A stretch of 64,000 nt of DNA. It comes from Corynebacterium jeikeium (GTDB lineage Bacteria; Actinomycetota; Actinomycetes; Mycobacteriales; Mycobacteriaceae). Shown piece after piece: positions 28,969 through 37,345 of this stretch; position 1 is the stretch's first letter, and each line of letters opens with the position of its first letter. The DNA is taken from the NCBI GenBank assembly GCA_003955985.1, contig CP033784.1:2232001-2296000 (forward strand), given 5' to 3'. Made by a program: the position numbers and the translations under genes. The notes below the pieces were generated by a model. The model was not told the origin of the DNA. It made no database searches and saw only the letters and a list, made by a program, of their open reading frames with translations.

Positions 28969-28996
28969 GTGCTTCCGGCGATAAGGTCAGATTGCG

Positions 28997-29002
28997 TATA
29001 GT
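28997..29002 (+). promoter_or_regulatory. -10 hexamer of a leaderless rhodanese mRNA
   Basis: TATAGT lies seven bases before ATG 29010, with no Shine-Dalgarno site between. The start of transcription is predicted at or within a base of the start codon. Confidence 0.6.
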
Positions 29003-29009
29003 GCGCACT

Positions 29010-29306
29010 ATGGAAACCGTAAACGTATCTGAAGTACCCGAAGACGCACAGATCATTGATGTCCGCTCACAGATGGAGTGGGATGACGGCCACGCCACCG
29101 GCGCCGTTCACATCCCCATGGAAGAGATTCCGTCCCGCTACGGCGAGCTAGATTTGGATTCCGACATTTACCTGATGTGCCGCTCCGGTGGACGCGCCGC
29201 TCAGGTTTCTTCCTGGTTGGAGAAGAACGGTATCGACACCATCGTCATCACCGGCGGCATGATCGACTGGGAGCACTTCGGCCGCCCAATGGAGAAAGCC
29301 AACTAA
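29010..29306 (+). CDS. Single-domain rhodanese-like sulfurtransferase
   Basis: A 98-residue rhodanese domain. The active-site loop MCRSGGRAAQ has the catalytic Cys followed by the usual five-residue loop, and the IIDVRSQMEWDDGHATGAVHIP entry motif is present. The upstream in-frame start at 28992 is rejected because ATG 29010 is spaced seven bases from TATAGT, giving a leaderless mRNA. The protein is probably cytoplasmic, moving sulfane sulfur or acting in redox sensing; the partner is unknown. It lies between two terminators, so it is a monocistronic unit. Confidence 0.9.
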   Translation: METVNVSEVPEDAQIIDVRSQMEWDDGHATGAVHIPMEEIPSRYGELDLDSDIYLMCRSGGRAAQVSSWLEKNGIDTIVITGGMIDWEHFGRPMEKAN

Positions 29307-29314
29307 ATCAACTA

Positions 29315-29346
29315 CAACTGCCCTGCCTACCTGCAGGGCAGTTTTT
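29315..29346 (+). terminator. Intrinsic terminator of the rhodanese gene
   Basis: The perfect stem ACTGCCCTGC / GCAGGGCAGT with a six-base loop is followed by TTTTCATTT. Confidence 0.9.
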
Positions 29347-29450
29347 CATTTATTTACCCACCCCAAAGCACCGACCTTCTAACAATCCGCAGGCAAACAT
29401 GGGCATTATTAGTTGGCCATGTCCCATTATTGATGGTTCCCCAGATTGTC

Positions 29451-29456
29451 TAGTAT
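29451..29456 (+). promoter_or_regulatory. -10 hexamer of the marR-pls transcript
   Basis: TAGTAT lies seven bases before ATG 29464. A possible -35, TTGATG, is at 29430-29435 with a short 15-base spacer. The GGGAAG next to the ATG is too close to act as a ribosome-binding site, so the mRNA is probably leaderless. Confidence 0.5.
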
Positions 29457-29463
29457 GGGAAGT

Positions 29464-30282
29464 ATGTCTGATTCATCCGTACTTTCCTCGGCGGACTCAG
29501 CCGACACCAGCGGTGGTGTGGCAGCCGACGTAGACGCGAAGGTGCCTGCTGTCGACGCACAGAGCGGCACCAAGGCGAAGAAGGCTCGCAAGGGAGCGAA
29601 AGCCAAAAACAAGGCCAGCGCTAAGTCCAAGTGCAAGCCCGGCTCCGCAAGCGAACTCGCCGTCGCACCGGCCGCCCTGCGCAAATCCGCGTCCTGGTGC
29701 CTGGCGCAGCTCGATGCGGCTGTCCGCGCCAGTGTCAACGCGGCTCTTGGCCGCACTCAGATTGAGTCGATTTCCATCCGCGGTTATTGGGTTCTGGAGG
29801 CCATCGCCGATGGCGGCGACATGGCTCAAACCGAGCTGAGCGCGCTGCTCGGCATGGACCGCTCTGACATGGTTCGCCTGATTGACTCTCTGGAGTCGGC
29901 AAATCTAGTCGAACGCACCCGAGACTCCAAGGATCGACGCCGCCAGCTCATCGCGCTGACAGAAACGGGCAACACCACCCGCGCATCTCTGCGACGCTCA
30001 CTCCGCAGAGCCGAACGCGCCGCCGTCGCCGAATGCGCACCCGAGGTACGCGCGCTGCTTGCATCGCTTGCCGACGACTCCGCTGCAAGCCCCGAAACCG
30101 ATGCCGGCGCGAAGAACCCCGAGGCCGCTATCCCAGAGGTCACGGCCACTGAGACAGACACCAAGGACATGGCGGAGAATAAGACGCAGGCGACGTCGTC
30201 AAGCGATGCCCCGCGTCCTAAACGTAAGAAGTCGAAGAAGAAAAAGCGCAAGAAGAAGAATAAGAAGGGGGCTCTCAAGTGA
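29464..30282 (+). CDS. MarR-type regulator with lysine-rich N-terminal segment and C-terminal tail
   Basis: The start ATG 29464 follows the seven-base rule after TAGTAT; the frame opens at 29446. The product is 272 residues. A Ser/Ala-rich start leads into a basic stretch (KAKKARKGAKAKNKASAKSK). A winged-helix domain of MarR type follows (GYWVLEAIADGGDMAQTELS, LLGMDRSDMVRLIDSLESANLVERT, DSKDRRRQLIALTETG). Then comes an acidic Ala/Glu/Thr region and a tail with 12 Lys in the last 20 residues, ending GALK. The stop TGA overlaps the GTG of the synthetase gene, so the two are translationally coupled. It probably regulates its own operon. The tail could bind nucleic acid, or its lysine codons could make downstream translation depend on charged tRNA-Lys (hypothesis). 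Confidence 0.85.
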   Translation: MSDSSVLSSADSADTSGGVAADVDAKVPAVDAQSGTKAKKARKGAKAKNKASAKSKCKPGSASELAVAPAALRKSASWCLAQLDAAVRASVNAALGRTQIESISIRGYWVLEAIADGGDMAQTELSALLGMDRSDMVRLIDSLESANLVERTRDSKDRRRQLIALTETGNTTRASLRRSLRRAERAAVAECAPEVRALLASLADDSAASPETDAGAKNPEAAIPEVTATETDTKDMAENKTQATSSSDAPRPKRKKSKKKKRKKKNKKGALK

Positions 30283-33200
30283 CAACCACTGAAGCGAAGT
30301 TCCTACGTGCTACGGAACAGCCGCTTGAGCGCACACTCATTGACATTGTCCGGGCGACCGCGCGAAGGTTCCCTGAGGCTGAGGCCATCGATGACGGCGA
30401 GGTTGTCGTCACGTATGCGGAATTAATCAACGAGATTGATTCCACAGCTACGTGGCTCTACGAACAGGGCATCCGTCGCGGCGACCGCATTGGTGTGCGG
30501 ATGCCGTCGGGAAGCCGCGAGCTCTACCTGGCAATTTTGTCCATCATGGCTGCCGGTGCCGCCTACGTTCCGGTGGATGCGGACGACCCCGACGAGCGTG
30601 CCGAAATGGTCTTCGGCGAGGCCGGTATCGCTGGTTACTTCGATGCTGAAGGCCTACATTTGGCTGGCTCTACGGCGCGTAATCGCCCCCGCCCGCTGGA
30701 CTTCGACGCCGACTCCGACGAGGAAGCGACGGAACCGACGCCGCCGAACGCACGCGAGATCATCTCGCAGGAGCCCACTCCTGACGATGACTGCTGGATT
30801 ATTTTCACCTCTGGCTCCACCGGCAAGCCCAAGGGCGTGGCGGTCACCCACCGCAGCGCCGCCGCTTTTGTCGATGCGGAGGCCCGCTGGTTCTTGGCCA
30901 ACCACCCGGAAGGGCCGCTCGGCCCGGACGACCGCGTTCTCGCCGGACTGTCCGTCGCCTTCGACGCCTCCTGTGAGGAAATGTGGCTGGCCTGGCGAAA
31001 TGGCGCCTGCCTGGTGCCGGCCCCACGTTCGCTGGTGCGCTCCGGTGTAGACCTGGGCCCATGGCTGATTTCCCGCCACATCACGGCCGTTTCCACGGTC
31101 CCAACACTGGCCGGCCTGTGGCCCGCTGAAGCACTCGACAGCGTGCGCCTACTCATCGTCGGTGGCGAAGCCTGCCCGCAAGAGCTGGTCGAGCGCCTGT
31201 CCACCCCTGAGCGCGAGATGTGGAACACCTACGGCCCCACCGAGGCCACCGTCGTGGCCTCCGGCATCGAGCTGAAGCCTGGCAAGCCCGTGACCATTGG
31301 TTTTCCTCTGGACGGCTGGGACCTCACCGTTATCGACGAGGAGGGCAACCCCGTCCCACCGGGCACGAAGGGTGAGCTAGTCATCGGCGGTGTGGGACTC
31401 GCGCGCTACTTGGATCCGGAGAAGGACGCCGAGAAGTACGCGCCGCTGCCAGCCCTGGGCTGGGAGCGCGCGTACCGCACCGGCGACCACGTCATCATGG
31501 ATGAGGGCGGACTGTACTTCACCGGCCGCGTCGACGATCAGGTGAAAATCGGCGGGCGCCGTATTGAGCTCGGCGAGGTCGAGGCGCACCTGGCTGCCCT
31601 CCCCGGCGCTACTCAGGCGACTGTCGTGGTGCAGAAGACCGGTGCTGGCGACTCCATCCTGGTCGGCTACGTCGGCGCCGGTGGCGACGCCGCAGCCATG
31701 GACTACGACAAGTGCATGGACACCCTCCGCGATGCCATGCCAGCCGCGATGGTGCCACGCCTGCACATCATGGATGAGCTGCCGGTTCGCACCTCCGGCA
31801 AGGTCGACAAGGCGGCGTTGCCGTGGCCACTGCCTGCACGTGCGGGTGAGGGCGACGTCGACAAGCTGAGCCCTGTGGAGAAATGGCTGTCCGATATCTG
31901 GGCCGACGTGCTGTCCGTACCTGCGCCCGGCGCAGCCTCGGACTTCTTCGCCCTGGGCGGCACGTCGCTGGCGGCGGCGAGCGTCATCGCGCGCATTCGT
32001 CAGCGCGCCCCACAGGTCGCCGTGCGCGATCTCTACGACCACCCACGCCTGGGAAACCTCGCCGAGGAATTGGTCGCTCGCGGTTTCATCAGCGACGACA
32101 TGCTTGCCGACGCGCCAGACCCCACCGCTCACCTGGAAAAGGTGCCCGAGCCGACGCCTGTCTCCCGCAAGACCCGTTGGGCGCAGGTCGGCCTCATGGT
32201 GCCTCTGCAGTGGGCACGTGGCATGCGCTGGGTAACGTGGCTTGCGATTATCAACTGGGTTATCGGCGGACCGCTGGCGCTACCAGGCTGGTTGGTGGCC
32301 GTACTGGCCGTGCTGTTCCTGACCCCGCTGGGGGTCATGCCCATCAACGCGGCGACGACACGCCTGCTCACGCGCAACATCACCGCGGGTGATTACCCGC
32401 GTGGCGGTTCGGTACACCTGCGGCTATGGGCGGCCGAACGCCTGGCGGAGAGCTCTGGCGCCCACTCTGTGGCGGGCGCTCCGTTCGTGCTGTGGTATGC
32501 CCGCATGCTGGGTGCCCGCATTGGTAAGGGCGTGAATCTGCACGCGCTGCCGCCGGTGACGGGTCTGGTCAAACTGGATGATTACTGCTCGATCGAGCCG
32601 GAGGTAGACCTGTCCGGATACTGGGTCGATGGTGATGTCGTCCACGTCGGCGAGGTCACTATTGGCAAGCACGCCCGCATCGGTGCCCGTTCCACGCTGC
32701 TGCCCGGCGCGCGTATCGGCAATGACGCTCACATCGAGGCGGGTTCCACCGTCACCGGTGAAAAGAAGGTCAAGGCTGGTGCGCGCTGGTCGGGTTCCCC
32801 GGCTCGCAAGGTCGGCCGGTCCAAGCACCGCTTCCCGGAGGAAGTCCCGCCGGCGCGTCGCCACTGGGTGGCTATCTACGGTCTTACTGCTGTGTTACTG
32901 ACGCTGGTGCCGCTGTCCGCTGCGGTCGCGATGGCTGCTGTCATCGGTTGGGGCACGGGGCTTATCGACGGCACCACCGAGCTAACCACCTCGAATCTCT
33001 GGCCAACGCTGGGTAGCGCCGTGCTGTGGGCTATTCCCGCCACCTTCGTCGGTGTTGCGGTGTATGCCCTGCTGACGCTGATTCTCGTGCGCCTGTTCAG
33101 CATCGGCCTGAAGCCGGGAGTGTTCCCGGTGCGTTCGCGCGTGGGTTGGCAGTCGTGGGCGACAATTCGCCTGATGGACGCTGCCCGTCACGACCTATTT

Positions 33201-34322
33201 TTCATCTACGCCTCCATGTTGACGCCGCTGTGGCTGCGTGCACTGGGCGCCCAAATTGGTCACGACAGCGAAGTCTCCACCGCGATCGGTATTCCGAAGT
33301 TCTTGCACGTCAAGGACGAGTCCTTCTTGGCTGACGACACCATGGTCGGCAGCTACGAGCTCGGCGGCGGTTGGCTGCTGGTGGGTGACTCCCGCATCGG
33401 CAAGCGCGCCTTCCTGGGCAACTCCGGCATCACGCTTCCAGAACGCAAGCTGGCGAAGAACTCGCTGGTGGCCGTGCTGTCCTCTACCCCGAAGAAGACC
33501 AAGTCCGGCTCCAACTGGTGGGGTTCGCCGCCAGAGCGCATGCGCCGCGTGGGCACCGTCTCCAGCGATGAGTCGGCGCAGACCTACCGTCCGACTACGG
33601 GATTGAAGGTCGCCCGCGGCATCGTCGAGACACTGCGCGTCCTGGCACCGATGGTCTCTCTCATGTTGGCTACGGTCACGCTGTTTATCTTGCAGGCCCT
33701 TGGCATGTTCACCGCGGAGTTGGTCACTGCAGGTGGCGTTGGCGCTGCCCTGCTCGGCCTGCTGGTCGCGTGGCTGCTCTCCCCTGCCGTGCTACTGATT
33801 GTTGGTGTGCTGGGGCTGCTCATCACGGTCGTGGCCAAGTGGGTGTGCGTCGGCAAGCACAAGCCCGGTGATCACCCACTGTGGAGCAAGTTCGTCTGGC
33901 TCAATGAGCTGCAGGATGCATTCGTCGAAATGGTTGCCGCACCGTGGTACCTGAACCCGGCGATGGCCACCGGCGGTATCGCACGCGCGATGCGTCTGCT
34001 CGGCGCGAACGTTGGCCACGGGGTGTGGCTGGAGACGTACTGGCTGCCCGAGACCGACCTTGTCAAAATCGAGCGGGGCGCTTCTGTCGGCCGTGGTTGT
34101 GTCGTTCAGACGCACCTGTTCACCGACCGCGTGATGACGCTCGACACCGTCCACATCGGACACGGCTCCGTGCTGGGACCGCACTCAGTCGCACTGCCGG
34201 CATCTGTGCTTGACGACGGCTGCCGCGTCGAACCCGGTTCTCTCGTCATGCGCGGTGACCATGTTCCTGCGCACACCTCCTGGCGAGGTAACCCAATTGA
34301 GCCAGTGGTGGCCAAGAAGTAG
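30279..34322 (+). CDS. Pls/PosA-type nonribosomal poly-amino-acid synthetase
   Basis: A 1347-residue membrane synthetase with the layout of epsilon-poly-L-lysine synthetase (Pls). The adenylation domain, residues about 1-515, has A3 IFTSGSTGKPKGVAVTH (175-191), NTYGPTEATV (316-325), YRTGDH (399-404), GRVDDQVKIGGRRIELGEVE (416-435) and SGKVDK (506-511). The carrier domain has DFFALGGTSL with the phosphopantetheine Ser at 563. Six transmembrane helices in three pairs (about 648-690, 861-940 and 1120-1188) separate three soluble hexapeptide/left-handed beta-helix domains (about 695-855, 945-1110 and 1190-1347). The binding-pocket code by alignment to GrsA is D229 A230 E233 T273 I293 G295 T317 V325 V326 K508, similar to lysine codes I recall. 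The product is probably a basic homopolymer, but this is inference. The start GTG 30279 overlaps the regulator stop. Confidence 0.93.
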   Translation: MTTTEAKFLRATEQPLERTLIDIVRATARRFPEAEAIDDGEVVVTYAELINEIDSTATWLYEQGIRRGDRIGVRMPSGSRELYLAILSIMAAGAAYVPVDADDPDERAEMVFGEAGIAGYFDAEGLHLAGSTARNRPRPLDFDADSDEEATEPTPPNAREIISQEPTPDDDCWIIFTSGSTGKPKGVAVTHRSAAAFVDAEARWFLANHPEGPLGPDDRVLAGLSVAFDASCEEMWLAWRNGACLVPAPRSLVRSGVDLGPWLISRHITAVSTVPTLAGLWPAEALDSVRLLIVGGEACPQELVERLSTPEREMWNTYGPTEATVVASGIELKPGKPVTIGFPLDGWDLTVIDEEGNPVPPGTKGELVIGGVGLARYLDPEKDAEKYAPLPALGWERAYRTGDHVIMDEGGLYFTGRVDDQVKIGGRRIELGEVEAHLAALPGATQATVVVQKTGAGDSILVGYVGAGGDAAAMDYDKCMDTLRDAMPAAMVPRLHIMDELPVRTSGKVDKAALPWPLPARAGEGDVDKLSPVEKWLSDIWADVLSVPAPGAASDFFALGGTSLAAASVIARIRQRAPQVAVRDLYDHPRLGNLAEELVARGFISDDMLADAPDPTAHLEKVPEPTPVSRKTRWAQVGLMVPLQWARGMRWVTWLAIINWVIGGPLALPGWLVAVLAVLFLTPLGVMPINAATTRLLTRNITAGDYPRGGSVHLRLWAAERLAESSGAHSVAGAPFVLWYARMLGARIGKGVNLHALPPVTGLVKLDDYCSIEPEVDLSGYWVDGDVVHVGEVTIGKHARIGARSTLLPGARIGNDAHIEAGSTVTGEKKVKAGARWSGSPARKVGRSKHRFPEEVPPARRHWVAIYGLTAVLLTLVPLSAAVAMAAVIGWGTGLIDGTTELTTSNLWPTLGSAVLWAIPATFVGVAVYALLTLILVRLFSIGLKPGVFPVRSRVGWQSWATIRLMDAARHDLFFIYASMLTPLWLRALGAQIGHDSEVSTAIGIPKFLHVKDESFLADDTMVGSYELGGGWLLVGDSRIGKRAFLGNSGITLPERKLAKNSLVAVLSSTPKKTKSGSNWWGSPPERMRRVGTVSSDESAQTYRPTTGLKVARGIVETLRVLAPMVSLMLATVTLFILQALGMFTAELVTAGGVGAALLGLLVAWLLSPAVLLIVGVLGLLITVVAKWVCVGKHKPGDHPLWSKFVWLNELQDAFVEMVAAPWYLNPAMATGGIARAMRLLGANVGHGVWLETYWLPETDLVKIERGASVGRGCVVQTHLFTDRVMTLDTVHIGHGSVLGPHSVALPASVLDDGCRVEPGSLVMRGDHVPAHTSWRGNPIEPVVAKK

Positions 34323-34367
34323 CCCGGATTGAGTGGGGGGCTTAGGTAGGAGCCTGGTAGGCACAAC

Positions 34368-34476
34368 GGGCTGCAAATGTGAAACTGTGAGAGTTTATGA
34401 CACTTTCAAGCCATTTTTCGGACAATTTTTGCTATAAACGCGGTCAGTAACTCCATTGGCCCGCTGCCAGCCATAA
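34368..34476. repeat. Dispersed intergenic repeat, copy A
   Basis: This 109-base stretch aligns along its whole length with 38514-38626, sharing GGGCTGCAAATGTGAAACTG, GTTTATGACACTTTC, ATAAAC and a CCATAA end. Within each copy GTTTATGAC and a near-complement face each other across about 30 bases. It is downstream of the synthetase gene and not part of a coding frame. Confidence 0.7.
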
Positions 34477-34508
34477 CCGAGGTCACTAACTCGCATTGGG
34501 GCTAAGTA

Positions 34509-34575
34509 GGGCTAAGTAGCAAAAGGTGCCCACCCGGCGACACGCCGAGCGGACACACTTTTTGCTACTTAACCC
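34509..34575. terminator. Long hairpin between pls and metE
   Basis: Twenty-base arms (GGGCTAAGTAGCAAAAGGTG and CACTTTTTGCTACTTAACCC) match at 18 of 20 positions. The 27-base loop contains a nested CGGCG-ACA-CGCCG stem. It is placed between convergent genes. No clean T-run follows, so its role as a terminator is likely but not certain. The left arm's GGGCTAAGTAG is also repeated directly upstream. Confidence 0.5.
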
Positions 34576-34607
34576 ACTATTTATTTTGCGGCTATGCAGT
34601 TCGCGAC

Positions 34608-36917
34608 TTACTCTGCTAGCTGCAACCGAGCCTGCTGAGCTGCGGCTACCAATACTTTCAGTGAAGCCGTAACCTCTTCCCAACCTCGGGTCTTTAGACC
34701 ACAGTCCGGATTAATCCACAGCAGGTTGGGGTCAACGCTTTCAAGCGCATCTTCCACGAGCTGGTTGACTTCTCCGTCCGTCGGCACGCGAGGCGAGTGG
34801 ATGTCCCAGACACCTGGACCAATCCCGCGAACGTATCCCTCATCTTTCAGCGCTGCGAGCACCTGCATACCGTTGCGAGCTGCTTCGATGGACGTGACAT
34901 CGGCGTTGAGCTCATCGACGGTGTCAATGAGCTCATTGAAGTCCGAGTAGCACATATGCGTGTGAATCTGAATGTCGTCAGTCACGCCAGAGGTAGCCAG
35001 GCGGAAGGACCCCACAGCCCACTTCAGGTAGGCGGGCTGGTCCGCTTCATTCAGGGGCAACAACTCGCGAATGGCAGGCTCGTCGACCTGTACGATCTGC
35101 GCTCCAGCGGCCACGAGATCTGCAATCTCATCGCGCAAAACCAGCGCAACATTATCCGCAGTGTCACCGATTGGCTGGTCATCACGGACAAACGACCATG
35201 CCAACATAGTCACTGGCCCGGTGAGCATTCCCTTGACGGGAAGGTCAGTCATGTCTGCCGCTGCCTTGTACCACTGCACCGTCATCGGCTCTGGCCTGGT
35301 GATATCACCGTAGAGAATCGGCGGCCGCACGCAGCGGGAACCATAGCTTTGGACCCAGCCATTGGTGGTGGCAAGGTAGCCGTCCAGCTGCTCCGAGAAG
35401 TACTGCACCATGTCGTTGCGCTCAGGTTCACCGTGAACCAGCACATCGAGCCCCAGTTCTTCCTGCTGTTCAATGGCAGATCGAATTTCAGCGAGCATTG
35501 CCGACTCGTAGTCAGCTGGGGTCAGCTCTCCCGTGCGCAGCTGCGCACGTGCACGACGAATACTATTGGTCTGCGGGAAGGAACCGATTGTGGTGGTCGG
35601 CAGCGGAGGCAGGTTAAGGGCCTCAGCCTGAGCCGCCTGGCGAGCTGCAAACGGGGAACGAGTCCGGTCGCTGGCCTCGATTGCCGCCAAAGCTTCACGA
35701 ACTTCAGGCTTAACAATCCGCTTCGACTCTGCCCTCGATGCCAGTGCGGCCCGGGACTCACTCAACGCCTTCAAATCCGCGGCATCGAGTTGGTGGTCAT
35801 TCAACCTGGCATCAAGCGCTCTCGCCAAGAGGGTCACCTCGGCGATTTTCTCATCCCCGAAGGCCAGCCACTGCAGCACCTCGGCATCCTCTTCGCTCGG
35901 GTCTTCCGCTGTCAGGGAATACGGCACGTGTAGCAGCGAACAGCTAGTCGACACCGCGATGGGGCCTCGGGCTGCCAGCTTCTCCAGCGTCGCCAGAGCT
36001 GCATCCAAGTCGGTGCGCCACACATTACGACCATCGACAATGCCCGCAACCAGCAGTTCCTTGCCAGTCCAATGCGGCAACTCGGAGCTACCTGCTACCA
36101 GGTCGCAACCAATGGCCTGCACGCCTGTGCCAGAAAGGGTTTCCAGCGCCTGATCACCATCACCAAAGTAGGTCTGCACCCACAACTTGGTATTCGCAGA
36201 CTCCGCCACGTCGGCCAACTTCTCGTAGACCTGGCGAGTCCTAGCAAGAGTCACTTCATCGAGGTCAGTGACCAATACTGGCTCATCGAGCTGAATCCAC
36301 TCAAAGCCCTTATCCCCCAGTTGAGCGATGATTTCCGCGTACGCATCGGTCAACTTTTCCAGCAGGCCGAGTGGGTTCGAACCATCGTCGGTACGCGACA
36401 GGCTCAAGTAGGTCACAGGACCAATCAAATGAGGGCGCAGCATCGTTGTGGCGCCATTGTTCAAGCTGCAGGAATCATCCAACCAGTCAGTGAGGTCAGA
36501 GGTAAATTCAGTATCGGCTGACAGCTCCGGAACGATGTAGTGGTAATTAGTGTCGAACCACTTGGTCATTGCGGATGCCGGTTGCGTCTTCGTACCGCGA
36601 GCGGTGGCGAAGTAGTGGTTGATCCATTCCGGCAGGTTGGAACCGTCCGTTTTCGGGACATCCTGAAAGCGAGCTGGAAGCACTCCGAGCAGCGCCGATG
36701 TATCCAGCATGGAGTCGTAGAACGAGCGCCCAATTGTCGGAACCGAGTCGATTCCTACCTTCAACGCTGCGCCAATGTAGCTATTGACAGTGTTGCGCGC
36801 CGTCGCGGCCAACAGGCCGCCGGTCGCCGGGTCGCGCCAGTAGTTTTCCAGAGCTTTTTTGAGCTCACGATTACGCCCTATCCGCGGAATGCCCGCGAGG
36901 GTTGCGTGAATTGCCAT
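34608..36917 (-). CDS. metE: Cobalamin-independent methionine synthase
   Basis: Methylates homocysteine from methyltetrahydrofolate-polyglutamate, with zinc. The 769-residue protein has the duplicated barrel typical of MetE. The zinc ligands appear in IHTHMCYSDF (His, Cys), with Glu in the preceding strand, and in NPDCGLKTRGW (Cys near the C-terminus). The substrate-binding LPTTTIGSFPQTNSIRRAR is present. The start is ATG 36917 with GAGGAA upstream. A cobalamin riboswitch immediately upstream should repress it when vitamin B12 is available, which implies the host also has MetH. Confidence 0.97.
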   Translation of the reverse strand: MAIHATLAGIPRIGRNRELKKALENYWRDPATGGLLAATARNTVNSYIGAALKVGIDSVPTIGRSFYDSMLDTSALLGVLPARFQDVPKTDGSNLPEWINHYFATARGTKTQPASAMTKWFDTNYHYIVPELSADTEFTSDLTDWLDDSCSLNNGATTMLRPHLIGPVTYLSLSRTDDGSNPLGLLEKLTDAYAEIIAQLGDKGFEWIQLDEPVLVTDLDEVTLARTRQVYEKLADVAESANTKLWVQTYFGDGDQALETLSGTGVQAIGCDLVAGSSELPHWTGKELLVAGIVDGRNVWRTDLDAALATLEKLAARGPIAVSTSCSLLHVPYSLTAEDPSEEDAEVLQWLAFGDEKIAEVTLLARALDARLNDHQLDAADLKALSESRAALASRAESKRIVKPEVREALAAIEASDRTRSPFAARQAAQAEALNLPPLPTTTIGSFPQTNSIRRARAQLRTGELTPADYESAMLAEIRSAIEQQEELGLDVLVHGEPERNDMVQYFSEQLDGYLATTNGWVQSYGSRCVRPPILYGDITRPEPMTVQWYKAAADMTDLPVKGMLTGPVTMLAWSFVRDDQPIGDTADNVALVLRDEIADLVAAGAQIVQVDEPAIRELLPLNEADQPAYLKWAVGSFRLATSGVTDDIQIHTHMCYSDFNELIDTVDELNADVTSIEAARNGMQVLAALKDEGYVRGIGPGVWDIHSPRVPTDGEVNQLVEDALESVDPNLLWINPDCGLKTRGWEEVTASLKVLVAAAQQARLQLAE

Positions 36918-36964
36918 GATCTCGTGATTTCCTCGTCAGTCGTGATCAGCATCGGATATGAAAT

Positions 36965-37130
36965 TGCACAACCGGCAGGCATTCGGACTTGTCATCACTG
37001 CAAGATTGGTTATCAACTCGTCGGATAAACCAAAGCTCTGGCAGTGATGCTTACCGTTGCGGGACAGTTCCGGACTTGCACCGGGATTCCCCTGCATAAC
37101 TCGAGGGCCTCATGCGCGCTAGGCTCAAAA
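36965..37130 (-). promoter_or_regulatory. Cobalamin riboswitch upstream of metE
   Basis: On the minus strand the leader contains the conserved core GGGAATCCCGGTGCAAGTCC, then CCCGCAACGGTAAG, and the B12 box AAGTCCGAATGCCTGCCGG (36974-36992) in the usual order and spacing. It lies 50 bases upstream of the metE start. The exact 5' end is estimated. The expression platform is probably within 36918-36970. Confidence 0.92.
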
Positions 37131-37345
37131 CACACCTTGCGCGGAAAACGTGCGATATGCAGCACTTTCCTTTATGAACACCTTCGAGGCGGCTGTGGAT
37201 GTGAAGTATATCGCAATATACAAATATGTCATTCACTTAGCCCCTCCCCGAGCCTTCGCTTTAGTGCTCTCCTGCTGGGGCCAATGCGATTAAGCTCGTA
37301 GTCATAAAAGCTATTCATTCCACCGCTTTCAAGGAGTGACCTCGA

